Program-made: the position numbers and the translations under genes
Shown: piece after piece, positions 47,940 to 60,586 of the stretch
Layout: each line of letters starts with the position of its first letter
Numbering within the stretch: the stretch's first letter is position 1
Source of the DNA: Ilex aquifolium
Taxonomy: Eukaryota; Streptophyta; Magnoliopsida; Aquifoliales; Aquifoliaceae
Direction of reading: 5' to 3'
Length of the DNA stretch: 64,000 nt
Assembly (NCBI GenBank): GCA_951799425.1
Contig: OX637409.1
Span: 11,938,960-12,002,959, forward strand
The notes under the pieces: generated by a model
Databases searched by the model: none
What the model saw: the letters and a program-made list of their open reading frames with translations, nothing else
What the model was told of the DNA's origin: nothing

Positions 47940-48524
47940 TGATAGTACCAAAAATTAATCCTAAGTATGAGCTCAGCTTAGGGGATCAGATTGGGAGGTC
48001 AGTTAGGAGCCATAGAGCTTAGAAGACCAGAACCCGAGCTCCTCCCAAGCGAAATAATAGCCGAAATGATAAGGAAGTAGCTGGAGGACAGTTGGCGTCC
48101 CCAAAGCAATAAGCCAAGCAGCATTCCTGGCATAAAACACTCAATTGACCAAGATCCTCTCCCAGATTTAAGGGAAATCCCATGGAAGAAGGGCGAAGAT
48201 CTCGGCAGAGATCTTCTAGAATTAGGAATGACAGTACAAGTACTATATATAGCCCCAACCAAAAGAGAAAATGGGAGGAACATAAAACAACAATCTGTAA
48301 ACATTTCGTTGAATAAATATACCTTTCAGGAGCAAGAGCCTCCATTGTAGAGTGGACTAGCCGAGCTCATCAGCTGGTGAACCACTATATTTCCACTATG
48401 TTTCACACACCACAATTCATATAACTAGAACATACACGTACCTATCCACGAGCCTTGTAGCTCAGACCTATTCCAAACCATTCGTAACGAACTCATTGCT
48501 CATTCATGTGAAATTACACCATCA
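47940..48524 (+). repeat. Element F 5' LTR
   Basis: 585 bp with a TATA box at 48244-48252 and an AATAAA signal near 48312. It is typical of the short LTRs of Tat elements. Confidence 0.9.
48244..48252 (+). promoter_or_regulatory. TATA box of element F LTR
   Basis: TATATATAG followed by CCCCAACC, about 305 bp into the LTR. The same box is at 60881-60889 in the 3' LTR. AATAAATATACC lies about 60 bp downstream and could serve for polyadenylation. Confidence 0.7.
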
Positions 48525-48525
48525 G

Positions 48526-48546
48526 TTTGGCGCCGTCTGTGGGAAC
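48526..48546 (+). other. Primer binding site of element F
   Basis: TTTGGCGCCGTCTGTGGGAA begins two bases after the LTR. This form of the site is common in Tat-lineage elements. I do not assign the tRNA with certainty. Confidence 0.75.
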
Positions 48547-48604
48547 GACTATTCCTGTTACAAGTATACTGATTCCTCAGTAATTGATGGTCTCTACACG
48601 CAAT

Positions 48605-50412
48605 ATGAGGAGAAATCAGATGAATCCCCCAAGGTTGCAGAACCAACAAAAGGTCACTAGTGGGAGATAACCAGAAAGCCTTCATGATTTCGTACTCGCC
48701 ACCGGGGATAATCCTCCTGCGGTGGATCCCCCATCCAACAATGAGTTAGACGCCCTTCGTCTGGTCAACCAGCGCTTACTTCAACAAAATGAAGAGCTCC
48801 TGAAGCTCTTATGAGGTCCTCAGGAAACACAACCAGCCCGGCAAGGCCAGAATGATCCCCCCCGCAGGGAACAGCAACATCTCGATCCCTTTAGAGAAGT
48901 AAACGAAGGAGGGGAGAACAGCCAGGCACCCCCTCCGCCACCTAGGAATGGAGACAATAAAGAGGTGCAGAGCCAAAATGAAGGGGTCGAGAGAAATGGT
49001 TACCTCCCTTTCCAGTAGGAAAGGATAGAGCAATATTGGGAATAAAGCTTCAAGGACATCCATCAAGAGCTCAGCCACATGAAGGAGGCAGTGAGGGTTA
49101 AGGCGCCAGTAACGATGGATGCCTTCGTACAACAAACAGAATCCCCATTCACAGCCGGGGTGTTGCATTTTCCTCTCCCTACAAAGTTCAGAATGCCTCA
49201 GATAGAGGCTTTGGATGGAACAAAGGACCCTGTGGACCACCTCAACACCTATAAAAACCAAATGGAGTTGCATGGATACCAAGATCCAGTGCGGTGTAGG
49301 GCCTTTTCCATCACTCTGGGTCAGCCTTAGCATGGTTCAATAGGCTCCCCCCAGCTTCGATCTCTTCCTTCAAAGAACTCTCCATTTCTTTCGTATCTCA
49401 CTTCATAGGAGCTCGGATCTACAGGAAACCAAGGTATCATTTATTGAACGTAAAACAAAGACCTGATGAGAGCCTGCGATCTTATGTATAGAGATTCAAT
49501 TTTGAATCTCTGAAGGTAGACGTCCCAGACGAAAAGTTTGCCTTCAGAGCTTTCATCGCTGGATTAGGAGTGCAATCAAAGGACTTGATGTTTTCCATAT
49601 CAAAGAATCCCCAAGCAAGCATGGCTGAGGTGTTGGCCAAAGTAGAGAAATATATAAACGGTGAGGAAGCGCTCCTCTCCAAGGTAGGGAGTTCATCGTC
49701 ACGAAAGGAGAGAGGAAAGGAAGAGAAGAAGAGGGACCGAAGTCCCAGGAAAGGGAAAAAGTGAGAAAGATCTCCAGGAAGGGACAGAGATCGCTCCCCA
49801 AAGAGGAGAGGAATTGTTAGAGACCGCTTAGGCCCTCCGCAACCCGAGCTACAGCCTAGGTTCACACCTCGGTAATTCACCCCGCTCACCGCCTCAGTGT
49901 CTCAAGTCCTGTACAAGGTCCAAAATGAGAAGTTCCTGAGGTGGCCACCTCTGATGAAAACAGATCCAGCCAAGAGAGTCCCCACAAAATATTGTGACTA
50001 CCACAGAGATCATGGTCACCACACCGATGATTGCATTCAGCTAAAGAAGGAGACCGAGTTTTTAATCCAACGAGGGCAGTTGTGTCGCTTTGTGGCCCAT
50101 GATAATCAAAATCGAGCTCGTCCACCACCGCCACCTCAACAGCAAGCGCCTGTGCCACATCAACAATCTCTGGGAGAGATCAGAGTAATATCTGGAGGGT
50201 TTGCAGGAGGCGAAGAATCCAGCTCAGCCAGAAAAGCTAACCTTCGAAGGATCAGAGCCGAAGAAGCTCTGGAAGTGCATACTGTGTCTAAAACACCTCG
50301 CCTAGACACAGCTATCACTTTTTCAGATTCAGACTTGGAGGGGTGTCAGTATCCCCACGATGATCCCTTGGTGGTAAGAGTTGTGGTGGCTAACAGAACC
50401 GTTCATTGAGTC
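48605..50412 (+). pseudogene. Element F gag region (fossil)
   Basis: Starts MRRNQMNPP and has a glutamine-rich N-terminal part. A Retrotrans_gag-like part begins near 49180 with KFRMPQIEALDGTKDPVDHL. A zinc-knuckle-like CDYHRDHGHHTDDC at about 49996-50037 is followed by LKKETEFLIQRGQLCRFV, a phrase characteristic of Tat gag. The tail is proline- and arginine-rich. A few breaks. Confidence 0.8.
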
Positions 50413-50990
50413 TTGATTGACAACAGTAGTTCGACAGACATCATTTTTGCGTCTGCATTCGATAAAATGGACATAGGAAGGGAAAAACTTGAGCCTGTGA
50501 GTGCCCACCTGCTGGGTTTCTCAGGAGAAAGGGTGTTACCCTTAGGGTCAATTCCGCTTGTGCTCACCCTGGGTGACCCGCCTTGCCAAGCCACTACAAC
50601 TGTAAAGTTCCTAGTGGTTGACGCACCTTTTGCGTACAATATTCTGCTTGGAAGACATTCTCTCAATTCTATGAGGGCCATCGTATCTGCCTACCACCTG
50701 GTTGTCAAATTTCCAACCGAGAACGGAGTCGGAGTGGTCCGAGGAGACCAGCGTGTAGCAAGGGAGTGCTACATGGCATCTGTAAAAAGGAAAGAGGTTG
50801 AGAACATCCAACTGGACGAGCTTGACATGAGGGATGATCTGGAAACCAGACCAATCCCATCGGAAGAACTGGAGCCTATACAGCTCGATGAGGAGCCAGA
50901 ACATCTCGTTTATGTAGGGACCAAGCTGAGCAGAGAAGTTAAAGACCTCCTCATCCAATTTCTGAAGAAAAATATGGAAGTATTCGCCTG
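50413..50990 (+). pseudogene. Element F protease region (fossil)
   Basis: The frame opens with LIDNSSSTDIIF, the Tat form of the aspartic protease active site (usually DxGSSADIL). PPCQATTTVKFLVVD and YNILLGRHSLNSMRAIVS follow at about 50580-50690, the conserved protease end. The same frame runs on into RT. Confidence 0.8.
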
Positions 50991-52020
50991 GAAACAAGAA
51001 GACATGGAGGGTATTGACTCCTCGGTCATCACACATAAGCTCAGTGTGGATCCTACATGCAAGCCCATCAAACAAAAGAGGAGGAGTTTCTCCCCAGAAC
51101 GTCAGAAAGCCATCAATGAAGAGGTCAACAAACTTCTCCATGCCAGAGCCATTAGGGAGGTGGATTACCCAGTGTGGTTAGCCAATGTCGTCCTCGTTAA
51201 GAAGACCAACGACAAGTGGCGCCTCTGCATTGACTTTACTGACCTTAATCGGGCTTGCCCCAATGACAGTTTCCCCTTACCTCGGATAGACTTGATTGTG
51301 GATGCCACCGCTGGTCACGAGCTCCTCAACTTCATGGACGCCTTCTCTGGATATAATCAGATTAGGATGGATCTTAACAACCAGGAGAATACCTCCTTCA
51401 TAACCGAGCAAGGGACGTACTGTTACCAGGTTATGCCATTCGGATGGAAGAATGCTGGAGCAACTTATCAACGCTTGGTGAATAAAATGTTCCAAAAGCA
51501 GATTGGGACAACCATAGAGGTTTACATTGATGATATGCTGGTCAAATCACTGAAAGCAGAGCTCCATATTAAGCACTTGGCAGAATCTTTCCAGGTCTTG
51601 AAGGAATACAGAATGAAGCTCAATCCCGCCAAGTGTGCCTTTGGAGTTTCCGCTGGGAAATTTCTGGGTTTCATAGTCAACAGTAGAGGCATAGAGGCTA
51701 ACCCAGAAAAAGTAAAGACAATATTGGATATGCAACCGCCATCTAACACAAGGAAGGTACAACGTTTGACGGGGAGAATAGCTGACTTAAGTCAATTTGT
51801 GTCCAGATCAAGCGACAAATGTCAACCCTTCTTTCAAATCCTAAAGAGGGCCTTCCAGTGGGATACCCAGTGTGAGGAAGCGTTCAAAGAGCTGAAAAAT
51901 TACCTGAGCTCCCCACCCATTTTGGTGAGCCTGTTGGAAGGCGAGGTCCTTACTCTCTACTTAGCTGTCTCCGATTTCTCAACAAGTGCAGCATTAGTAA
52001 GGGAGCGAAACAGAGCCTAG
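50991..52020 (+). pseudogene. Element F reverse transcriptase (fossil)
   Basis: Continuous with protease. It holds WRLCIDFTDLNRACPNDSFPLP, MDAFSGYNQI, MPFGWKNAGATYQRLV and the YIDD catalytic box near 51523-51534. The start of RNase H (LYLAVSDFSTSAALVRE) lies near 51955. It is nearly intact as a reading frame. Confidence 0.88.
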
Positions 52021-52340
52021 CAACCAGTTTATTACTGTAACCGAGCTCTGAGGGGGGCAGAAGAGAGATATCCAAAGATGGAGAAGCTTGTTTTAGCCTT
52101 AGTTACGACTACCAGGAGGCTTAGGCCATATTTCCAAGCTCATACTATCGAGATCCCTACAGATCAGCCGATGAAGCAAGTATTACGTAAACCAGAGACT
52201 TCGGGTAGGCTGTTTAAATGGGCCGTCGAGCTCAGTGAGTTCGATATCAGGTACAAGCCAAGAATAGCCATCAAAGGACAAATACTGGCAGATTTCATCA
52301 CAGAATTCACAACAGGAACACCCATGGGGGCCATGCAGCT
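52021..52340 (+). pseudogene. Element F first RNase H (fossil)
   Basis: The retroviral-type RNase H of gypsy elements. ERYPKMEKLVLALVTTTRRLRPYFQAH is followed by the RLFKWAVELSEFDIRYKPR phrase at about 52200-52262 and IKGQILADFITEF. Slightly broken at its start. Confidence 0.8.
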
Positions 52341-52354
52341 AGTACCTGACCTCC

Positions 52355-52740
52355 CCACATGGAAACTTTTAGTAGATGGAGCTGCCAACGCCCAAGGTAG
52401 CGGTGCTGGCTTAATTTTGACTTCACCTGACGAAATAGATATTGAATATGCACTTAGGTTTGGGTTTAAGACCTCAAACAATGAGGCGGAGTATGAGGCT
52501 GTTATAGGAGGGCTCAATCTTGCTCACTCAATGGAGGCAGAATGGCTGGAGATCTGCAGTGACTCCCAGCTCGTGGTAAAGCAGATAGAGGGTCTTATGA
52601 GGCCAAGGGCGAGAAAATGATCCTTTACCTCAGAAAGGTACAAGAGCTGATCAGGAAGTTTGTGCAAGTCAAGATTATACATGTCCCTAGATCAGAAAAT
52701 TCTCGAGCAGATGCGCTAGCGAGGCTAGCAACTGCTAGCA
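52355..52740 (+). pseudogene. Element F second, archaeal-type RNase H (fossil)
   Basis: WKLLVDGAANAQGSGAGLIL, then NNEAEYEAVIGGL and ICSDSQLVVKQI, which show the D-E-D catalytic pattern of archaeal-type RNase H. Having this domain after the usual RNase H is the hallmark of the Tat lineage. Slightly broken near its end. Confidence 0.85.
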
Positions 52741-52758
52741 ACTGCTTCACAGGAGAGC

Positions 52759-54084
52759 TTGGATAGGTTGATACTAGTAGAGCATTTGGCGGAGCCATCA
52801 GTAAGAGTTGAAAAGGAAGAAGTGTTCCCAGTTCTTTCCCCACTAACTTGGATGGACTCCATTAGGGAATATCTTCATAACAGAGCCTTGCCAACAGACC
52901 CTAAGGGGGCCGCAAAGATAAGGGTAAGGTCAGCCAGATTCTCCATTTTGCAGGGAAACTTATATAAGCGAGGATTCTCAATGCCTCTCCTCAAATGTGT
53001 AGGAGATGAATATGCTAATTACATACTTAGGGAGATACATGAAGAAATTTGTGGCAATCATATCGGAGCTCGAGCCCTGGCAGGAAAAGCCTTGAGGCAG
53101 GGATATTATTGGCCCACTATGCTAAAGGATGCCACCGATATGGTTAAAAGATGTAAGATGTGTCAGATACATGCCAACATCTCTCATTGTCCACCAGAGC
53201 TCCTAACATCGGTGGTAAGCCCTTGGCCTTTCCAACAATGGGGATTGGACATTCTTGGCCCTCTTCCCACCAGCGTAGGGCAGTCTAAATTCGCCATCAT
53301 TGGGGTGGACTATTTCACTAAATGGGCAGAGGTGGAACCTCTGGCAACAATCACAGAGTAGAAGATTCAGAATTTCACATGGAAGTCTATAGTCTGTAGA
53401 TTTGGGGTGCCTAGAGCAATTGTTTCTGACAATGGGAAGTAGTTTGACAACCCCAAGTTCAGAAAGTTTTATGCAGAGCTAGGGATAAAAAATTATTTCT
53501 AGGCCCCAGCCCATCCTCAGTCGAATGGGCAAGCAGAAGTGACAATCAGAACGATTAAAGCAGCCTTGAAGACCAAGCTTGAATCTTTGAAGGGAAAATG
53601 GGTAGAGTATATCCCAGAGGTATTGTGGGCATACAGAACAACCCCCAGGACTACTACTCAAGAGACTCCGTTCGCTTTTGCTTTCGGAACCGAAGCAGTA
53701 TCACCTGTGGAGATAGGATTCCTATCTCTCAGAACTGAGTTATCAGAGTCTAAGCACAACAATGAATCCCTTCTGCTAAACCTTGATCTCCTGGATGAAA
53801 AGAGAAAAAGAGCTCTGCAACACATTCAGAGTTATCAGAGAAAGACCGCAAGGTACTATGACAAGAAGGTCAGACACAGAAGCTTCAAGGTAGGAGACCT
53901 GGTGCTTAGGAGGCTTTTGCTTGCAAGAAGGGATCCCACACATGGGAAATTAGGGCCAAATTGGGAAGGCCCCTACATCATTTCAATAATAATTAGGCCT
54001 GGGAACTATGAGTTACAAACAGAAGAAGGAAAGGTCCTACCTCATTCTTGGAATGCCGAGCATCTTAAGAAGTTTTTTCAGTAA
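52759..54084 (+). pseudogene. Element F integrase (fossil)
   Basis: The zinc-binding part HEEICGNHIGARAL and CKMCQIHAN lies at 53038-53180. The core begins WGLDILGPLP near 53239 and includes SNGQAEVTIRTIK near 53522. The C-terminal part has FKVGDLVLRR and LGPNWEGPYII (GPY motif) near 53890-53990. No chromodomain. A few breaks. Confidence 0.85.
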
Positions 54085-54176
54085 GTTTTCTTTGTAATAA
54101 GATTATTCCCAATAAAAAATAAGCAAATTCGTGATTCATCCTTGCATTGCTTCCCAAAAGTAGCTAAAAAGCAAAC

Positions 54177-54674
54177 GATGAGCTCTTCAGCTCATAAGGC
54201 AAAAAAGGAGCTCCATAGCTCAAGATGAGCTCCTCAGCTCATAGACAAAAGATAAGCTCTTCAACTTATAAAGCAAAAAAGAGCTCTATAGCTCAAGATG
54301 AGCTCCTCAGCTCATAGACAAAAGATAAGCTCTTCAGCTTATAAAGCAAAAAGAGCTCTATAGCTCAAGATGAGCTCCTCAGCTCATAGGCAAAAGATGA
54401 GCTCTTCAGTTCATAAGACAAAAAGAGCTCTATAGCAAAAGATGAGCTCTTCAGCTCATAAAATATAAGATGGGCTCTTTAGCTCATAAAGTATAAGATG
54501 AGCTCTTCAGCTCATAAAAACAAGATAAGCCCTTCAGCTTATAAAATATAAGATGGGCTCCTCAGCTCATAAACAAACGGTGAGCTCTTTAGCTAATTAA
54601 AAAGAGCTCGACAGCTCAAGATTAGCTCCTTAGCTCAAAAATGAATGATGAGCTCTGTAGCTCATAAAATGTAA
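54177..54674 (+). repeat. GAGCTC-rich tandem repeat array in element F
   Basis: About fifteen imperfect units of roughly 27 bp built on GAGCTCTTCAGCTCAT plus an A-rich tail. Several carry an extra half-unit of about 18 bp reading AGAGCTCTATAGCTCAA. It lies directly after integrase. Each core is itself partly palindromic (GAGCTC, ATGAGCT/AGCTCAT). Confidence 0.9.
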
Positions 54675-54825
54675 AGAACTTCAACCCATGGATATGCAAA
54701 AAATGGAACCTTGCCAAAACCAGGATTCATAGTCACAAACATTCAGAAGGAAAAAAGAAGATGCAAAAGTTACACAAAAGTCTGGCATTTATTTGAACAA
54801 AAGGGAGTACAAGGAAGAGGAGTTC

Positions 54826-55883
54826 CTAGTTCTTTTTAAGTTGCTGCTTCAGCTCAGCAACCTCTCCCTTTAGGCGGGCGTTCTCCTCTTTCAGCTCGTC
54901 CCTTTCTTTTTCCGTTTCAGAAAGCAGTTTGAGAAGCTTCTCTCCTGCCGAGGAAAACAAAATATTGCCAAAGGAAGAATCAGGTGAAGATGAACCGTCT
55001 CTCCTGCGCTTCTTTGAGGACACACCAGCATCCCCTTCCTCCTCTAAATCAGAGGGAGAAGTCCAAGGAGAATCTGGAAAGGAGGAAAACTCCCAAACAG
55101 TTGCCTCAGCGCCAAGCAAATAAAGGTTTTCACACGTCATCATATCTAAAAAAGGCTTGGGGTCTACAAGCACTAGTTGATCAATATTCATCATCTCCAG
55201 CAAATCCAGGTCAGGTGGACCTGCATAACGAAAACATAATAAGAATGGATTTTCACAGGATTTAGTTGAGATAGCTCTGCCTGAACATACCTATATAAGA
55301 GAAGCTCTCCCAGGAGCGTGGAATTCTAGTCCTAGGGCAGCGTTGCTCGGTAGACCTCGAAGACATCCCATAGGCAAAAAAGAAGCGTTGAGACCACCCT
55401 TCAGGAGGTGGAGGAAGGTCAAGAACCAACGGGGGTAAGTTGAAGTGCCTCCAATGAAAGAAGCTGAAGTAGGGGAGCTCATCTTCTTCGATCTCAAAAA
55501 AGTAAAGAAACTCAACAACAGTAGGGAATCCACCGTTGCTGTATAGACACCAGAAGAGGAAAAAGTTGACCTCGGGGCGAGATACGAGAAGGACACAAGC
55601 CATAGTATGGAAGGACTCGTCCAATGGAAGGATGAATGGGGAGGCGAAGGCCCATGTCCATGGCACCCTCAAAAAAGCAAACTTCCCCTCGAGGAAGGTA
55701 GTTACAAGGCTCGTCAGAAGTCAGAACTCGAAGAGACAAATCAAGCTCAGGGAAGAATCATTTTTTTAGGTCTGCCAAGTCTGAAGGCTTCATCGTTGAA
55801 GGGGTTAAGTAGCGAGAATGCCACTTCCAGTCAATTCCAAAGGAAGTGCGTTCTTTGAACAGGGGGGAAACAGGGGCAGCCAT
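54826..55883 (-). pseudogene. Element F antisense ORF cluster 1 (fossil)
   Basis: On the minus strand, separate open frames run from an ATG at 55883. An early part reads FEGAMDMGLRLPIHPSIGRVL, resembling the Transposase_28 (putative gypsy type transposon) domain. The last part (54826-55203) ends in a charged coiled coil (SETEKERDELKEENARLKGEV). Antisense ORFs between pol and the 3' LTR are known in Tat elements, where intron splicing has been proposed. Function unknown. Confidence 0.6.
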
Positions 55884-57160
55884 CAAGACTACAATGAGGA
55901 TAGAAGGAAATCTCTAAGATTCAAGAAAGAAAACCCTGAAATCTTTCGGCAAAGGAGGAAGAAATCCAGGGGGTATTGGAAGCTTTAAAAAAAAATCATG
56001 AGTTTTTAAGAAACCAAGAACCACACAGAAAACAGAGTCGGCGGTCCTTTTGGTTTCCTAATTAATGATGGCAGTTACGGTTTTGGAAAGCTGTTGAGTA
56101 AATGCAGAAAAAAATGAATCTGCATAGGGTGACCCCCCAATGCGATCAAAGTAATGGGGAACTAGTATGAGCTCGACCCCACCTGAACGAAACTCACCTC
56201 ATATTTCTTTGGGTTGAGGTCAGCTCGAATTGCTAACTAGCCTTTCCAGCACATCTTTTCGAGACCATCAAACCCAAAGAACCACATTCATATCCTGGAT
56301 AAAATGGGCTGGTATTTCTCAGGCTCATCTGTCATCAAAGTTCTCATGTATGTAGCAACATGACCTCGGCAGATCTACCTTTAGAAGAACTCAAGCATCA
56401 AGTTACTTACTCTCTTTTCCAAATCCAGCAAACCTCTCGTCACCGTGAGGGGTGCTAAGTCCGCTACTTAATGCTCCCTGGAGGGAACCAAAAGTGTGAC
56501 TACCAGTGTCACACAAGATTCACATCCTAAGGAGCTCTAAAAGGCCTCTTGCTTTCAAAGGGCGAGATAAAGAAACCCTCCCAAATGGCCGCAACATTCC
56601 CCTGATATTCCTCAACCATCTCCAGAACTCAGCAAGCTAAAAGAAGCCCAGCACAATAAACTGCAGCATAAGTTGTGAGGCTAGCTTCCAGTTCTCAGGA
56701 AGTGAAACCTCACGGTCCCAAAGGCTCTCTTAGCTCAGCAGTCCTTGGTGAAGCTGTTCGGCAAACTCAGCAGAATAGGAGATCTAAAGGTAACCTCGAA
56801 AAAAAGAAAGAAAGGGGAATCCAGAACATAAAACCTCATCAGTTAAGACTATGCTCTGGCTCTCCATTAGTCCCCATCCAAGTTTGATAAATCTTTGAAA
56901 AGGAGGACTAAGGTACTCCTCCAAGCAAGGGGGGCAAGGGGAACCCAAGCAAAACAATGAAGGTTATAGTGACAATGACATAGTAGACTGCATTGAAGAA
57001 CAAAGTAGACTATAAAGAGTGGACTGTATTGAATAGCTCCAAAGACAAAAACAAAGGGTGTTCAGCATTTACATTAATAATTCAAAGTGTATTCAGCATT
57101 TACATCAATAGCAGCACAGATCTACCCTAAGTTCTGGACTCCCAGGACCTTGAAGAGGCA
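55884..57160. other. Element F stretch between antisense clusters
   Basis: About 1.3 kb with many GAGCTC-containing phrases but no frame or domain I can support on either strand. It may hold the promoter of cluster 1 and the 3' end of cluster 2. Confidence 0.5.
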
Positions 57161-60100
57161 ATGGGTGGGGAGCCTGACAGCTCAGCAGTAGGAATGCTTG
57201 ATGGATCAATAGATGAAATCTCTGGCAGGATGACAGTTGAAGCCTCTGGCAAAGTAACAGTCAAAATCTCTGGAATAGTCAATTATGCAGAGACCTCGAC
57301 TTCAGTTAAAGTCCTCGTTACTAGGTCAGCTGAAAAAGGGGCAGCAGCAGGAAGGTCAACAAGCACAGGAGTCAGAGAAGCCTCAGGATCGCCCACGGTA
57401 GCAATGGATACAGAGGTGGGAATATTCTGAACCTGGACCTCAGCCAGTGAGGTAGGCACCTCAGAACCCGCAGGAGCAGCCTCAGAGGCAAGAGAGGCCA
57501 AGGCACCATCCTCACCTGCTAAACTAGGCACCTCTGCCTCCTTTTCAGCTAGAACCTCTACCTCCCCCTCAGCTGGAATCTCAAAGTTGAAGTCCAAATC
57601 AGGGTACGTTTCTTCGGCTTTGTCCTGAAAAACGATCCACCCTTTAGCCCACCGGGTAATAACATCATCCTTCAGCTTTGCTATCAGGTCATCCTTCTCT
57701 TTAACAGCTGCTGTCTGAACCTCAAGCTCAACTAGTGTGGCATCGTGCGCCTCTGCCAATACACTGTATTCTCTTTTCATCGTGTTATAAGAGCCCATGG
57801 CCTCAAATTTCTCCTGGCTAGCTCTGACCCAAGCCTCGGTCTTAAGTTTGAGCTCCTCCGAGACCTTTCTGAGCTCATCTCTGCTGCTTTTCTCTTCCTC
57901 TTCAGCCTTCTCTTTCTCTAACTCCAGGCTCTTGATAGTAGAAGCCTGCTTCTCCGCGTGCTCTTGAAGACTTTGGAGTTGAGCTTGGAGGTCATCATTG
58001 GTAAAGGTTAGCTCTGCGACTTTAAGTTCAAACACCTTGGATGCCTTGGCAGAGCTCTCCAGAGAACGGATTCGACTCAGCAAACCCCTCACATGTATAG
58101 CCAGCTGGGGAGAGATACGATCAAAAACAAGGAATAACATAAAACGACAAGCATAAGGTGGGAGCTTAAGTAGAGCAATAACAGATTCTTACAGCTGTGG
58201 TTCCATAAAGGGCTGAGTTGATGGAGCTCTCAAGAGGCATCGTGGCGGCCCTCAGAACATCAGAATTAGGAATGATGGAAGTAATGGCACCAGCTGCAAG
58301 ATCAATGTTATCAAAGAAAGAGTCTTCATTCCCATCTGTTTTAAGGGACTTCTCGTTCTCCAACTTAGAGCTCAGTTGAGATGGTTGGGAGACTTTCTCA
58401 GATAGTCCAAGAGGAGGAGAGGCAAACTGGAGCTGAGGAATCAACCCCAGGGCCCTCTCAACCTCAGACGATGAAGGTGAGGTCTGGTCCTGCGCATGAG
58501 CTCTACCAGGAGCTTGTAGAACCCCTTTGAAAGGAGGGATCTCTGTGACTTGTGGGGAGCTCAGTGGGGGAGCAAGAGCTCCAGAAGATGAAGCAGGAGA
58601 GCTCGATGGTTTAACAAGGGCTCCTGAAGTTGAGACAAAAGAGCTTGGGGCCACACCCGATTTCTGCATTTTAGCTCGGGTAATAGGGCTGCCACCTGAG
58701 CCGACCTCCGCCTTGCGTTTGCTCCCACTCTTGCCCTTCTTCAACTGAGCTACCTTAGCCTGGAGTTCTTCGGGGGTAGGCTCCATCGAGGAAGAACCTA
58801 AAGAATCAAAACAGACAAGTTAAGAGGGAATAAGGGAGAAATAAAAATTTGAGGAGAACAGGGAGAGGAGAACCACTACCTGCCACTTTAGTTGTAACAG
58901 CTGAAAGAGGAATGGGAGTTCGACAGATAGAGGAGTAGGGGATTCAATTATCACCCCTAGAGGGCTGAACCCTTGCTCTACGAGAACCCAAGGTCTGATG
59001 AGTTCAGAATATTTTGATGTAGCGCATTTCTCTAACCTCAGCAACACCCGTTCATCCTCCGCACTGAGCTCAGGGCGCTCACCTGGGAAACAATATAAAC
59101 AAAGCAGAGTTAGAGAGAGCCACCAAACCCGATCACAGTTAGCTTTGGGCAAGGACTTACCTAGGTTTTTGGGGACTGACCAGGCTCTAGGAATTGGAAG
59201 AGTATCTGTTTTATCTGCAGAGTTATACTCCCATTGGGAGCCCCCTAAGTAAAATAATTCTTTTTTCCAGTGCTTGCGGGAGCTCGGGAGGTCAGAAATA
59301 ATGACTCTAGCCTTTGTTCACTTGGAGATATATAAAAAGCCCTCGGAAGCAGTGTGCTTGACTTTGAAAAAATACATGAGCAAGAAAATAGTGGGAACCC
59401 CAAGCTTGTGGATCTTAAAGAAAACGAGGAGACCCACTAGGACCCCCCAGAAATTAGGAGAGAGCTGAGCAGGACAGATATTGAAATGCTGAAGGACACC
59501 CTTGATAAAAGGGTGTAAAGGAAAGCGCAGACCATTCTCAAAGGCAGCCACGAAGAAGCAAACCTTCTTATGAACCTGGGAGAAGTATTGGGTGAATTTG
59601 TTTAGACTCCAGCATTGAACCCCTGGGGGGAAACCATAACGAGCACTAAGAACCTTCATGAGAGAAGGAGTGATCTCATTAGGGCCCACGAGCTCTGTAT
59701 TTCTGAAAGCAGACCCTATGCCTGGAGCCGAGATACCTACGCCACTCACCTTGCTCTTGCCTTTATCGGGGTTTCTGACCACAGGAGAGGAAGTCGAGGG
59801 AGGCTCATCGGTGTGTGCCTGAACATCGACAGAATCGACGCCTGAGAAATTGCCAATCTCCTCACCCACAGCTCCTAAGTCAGAATCCTCTTCAGCAGAT
59901 CGATCTTCGAAGAGGGAAACAGAGGAAGGGGTAGCTCCAGAAGAAGCAGACATAGCTGGGTAGGTAAAGGGAAGCTTAAAAGACCTATAGAGGGGTGGAA
60001 TTTCAGAAAAACACTCCTTGAGAACTCTGGGGTCGACACAACTGTGCGCGATAATGAAGATTCTAGCGGTGGAATAGGGGTCCAAAAAGAGGGGAAGACG

Positions 60101-60268
60101 ACACAAGGAAAGGCCTCGATTCCTAAAATAACAGAATCGAAAAGTCCAAAAATGAAGAAACCACCTCAGACTCGAGGGATCCAGAATGAAAAATAACAGG
60201 TAGGGAGCCAAGAACGTACCTAATCGAAGGCGAATAGCAAGCCAAAGTTCAAAGCGAGCAAGCCCCAC
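57161..60268 (-). pseudogene. Element F antisense ORF cluster 2 (fossil)
   Basis: Open frames lie on the minus strand at 59318-60268, 58820-59152, 58166-58786 and 57283-58140. The first has an acidic serine-rich part and then NGLRFPLHPFIKGVLQHFNI and LSPNFWGVLVGL, a good likeness to the Transposase_28 (putative gypsy type transposon) domain. The third is serine/proline-rich with a basic KKGKSGSKRK stretch. The fourth is a long coiled coil (LEKEKAEEEEKSSRDELRKV). The order is the same as in cluster 1. The frames are treated separately here; splicing is proposed for such ORFs in the family. Confidence 0.65.
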
Positions 60269-60420
60269 ACACCAATTTGAAGGGAGATGAGGATTCAGTA
60301 AAAACCTAAATTCGCCGATGAATTGGATAAGTTGGAATCTGATAAGAAGAAGGAAGATAGAGAGCTTGACAGAAGAGAATTCAAGAAGGAGAAATGGGAG
60401 CCGTTACTGTCAATTCAAAG

Positions 60421-60431
60421 GCATTTAAAGT
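60421..60431 (-). promoter_or_regulatory. Possible TATA-like site for antisense cluster 2
   Basis: The minus strand reads CTTTAAATGCC about 155 bp upstream of the ATG at 60268, followed by a pyrimidine-rich leader. This is a weak match and rests on position only. Confidence 0.25.
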
Positions 60432-60586
60432 TAACTGTACAAAGTGGAGATCGTGCACAGGAAACGAGGTAGGTTAATGATAACCTGTAACCGTCAAAAA
60501 CCTATTCGCGCGTAGACCGAGGTAGGCAAGTGGTGGTCAGCCTTAACTGAACATCAACTCAGCCCTTACCCAAGTACACTTGGACT

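Noticed and set aside
49079-49330. Separate 83-codon gene
   Set aside because: It is part of the gag region of F (RMPQIEALDGTKDP), not an independent gene.
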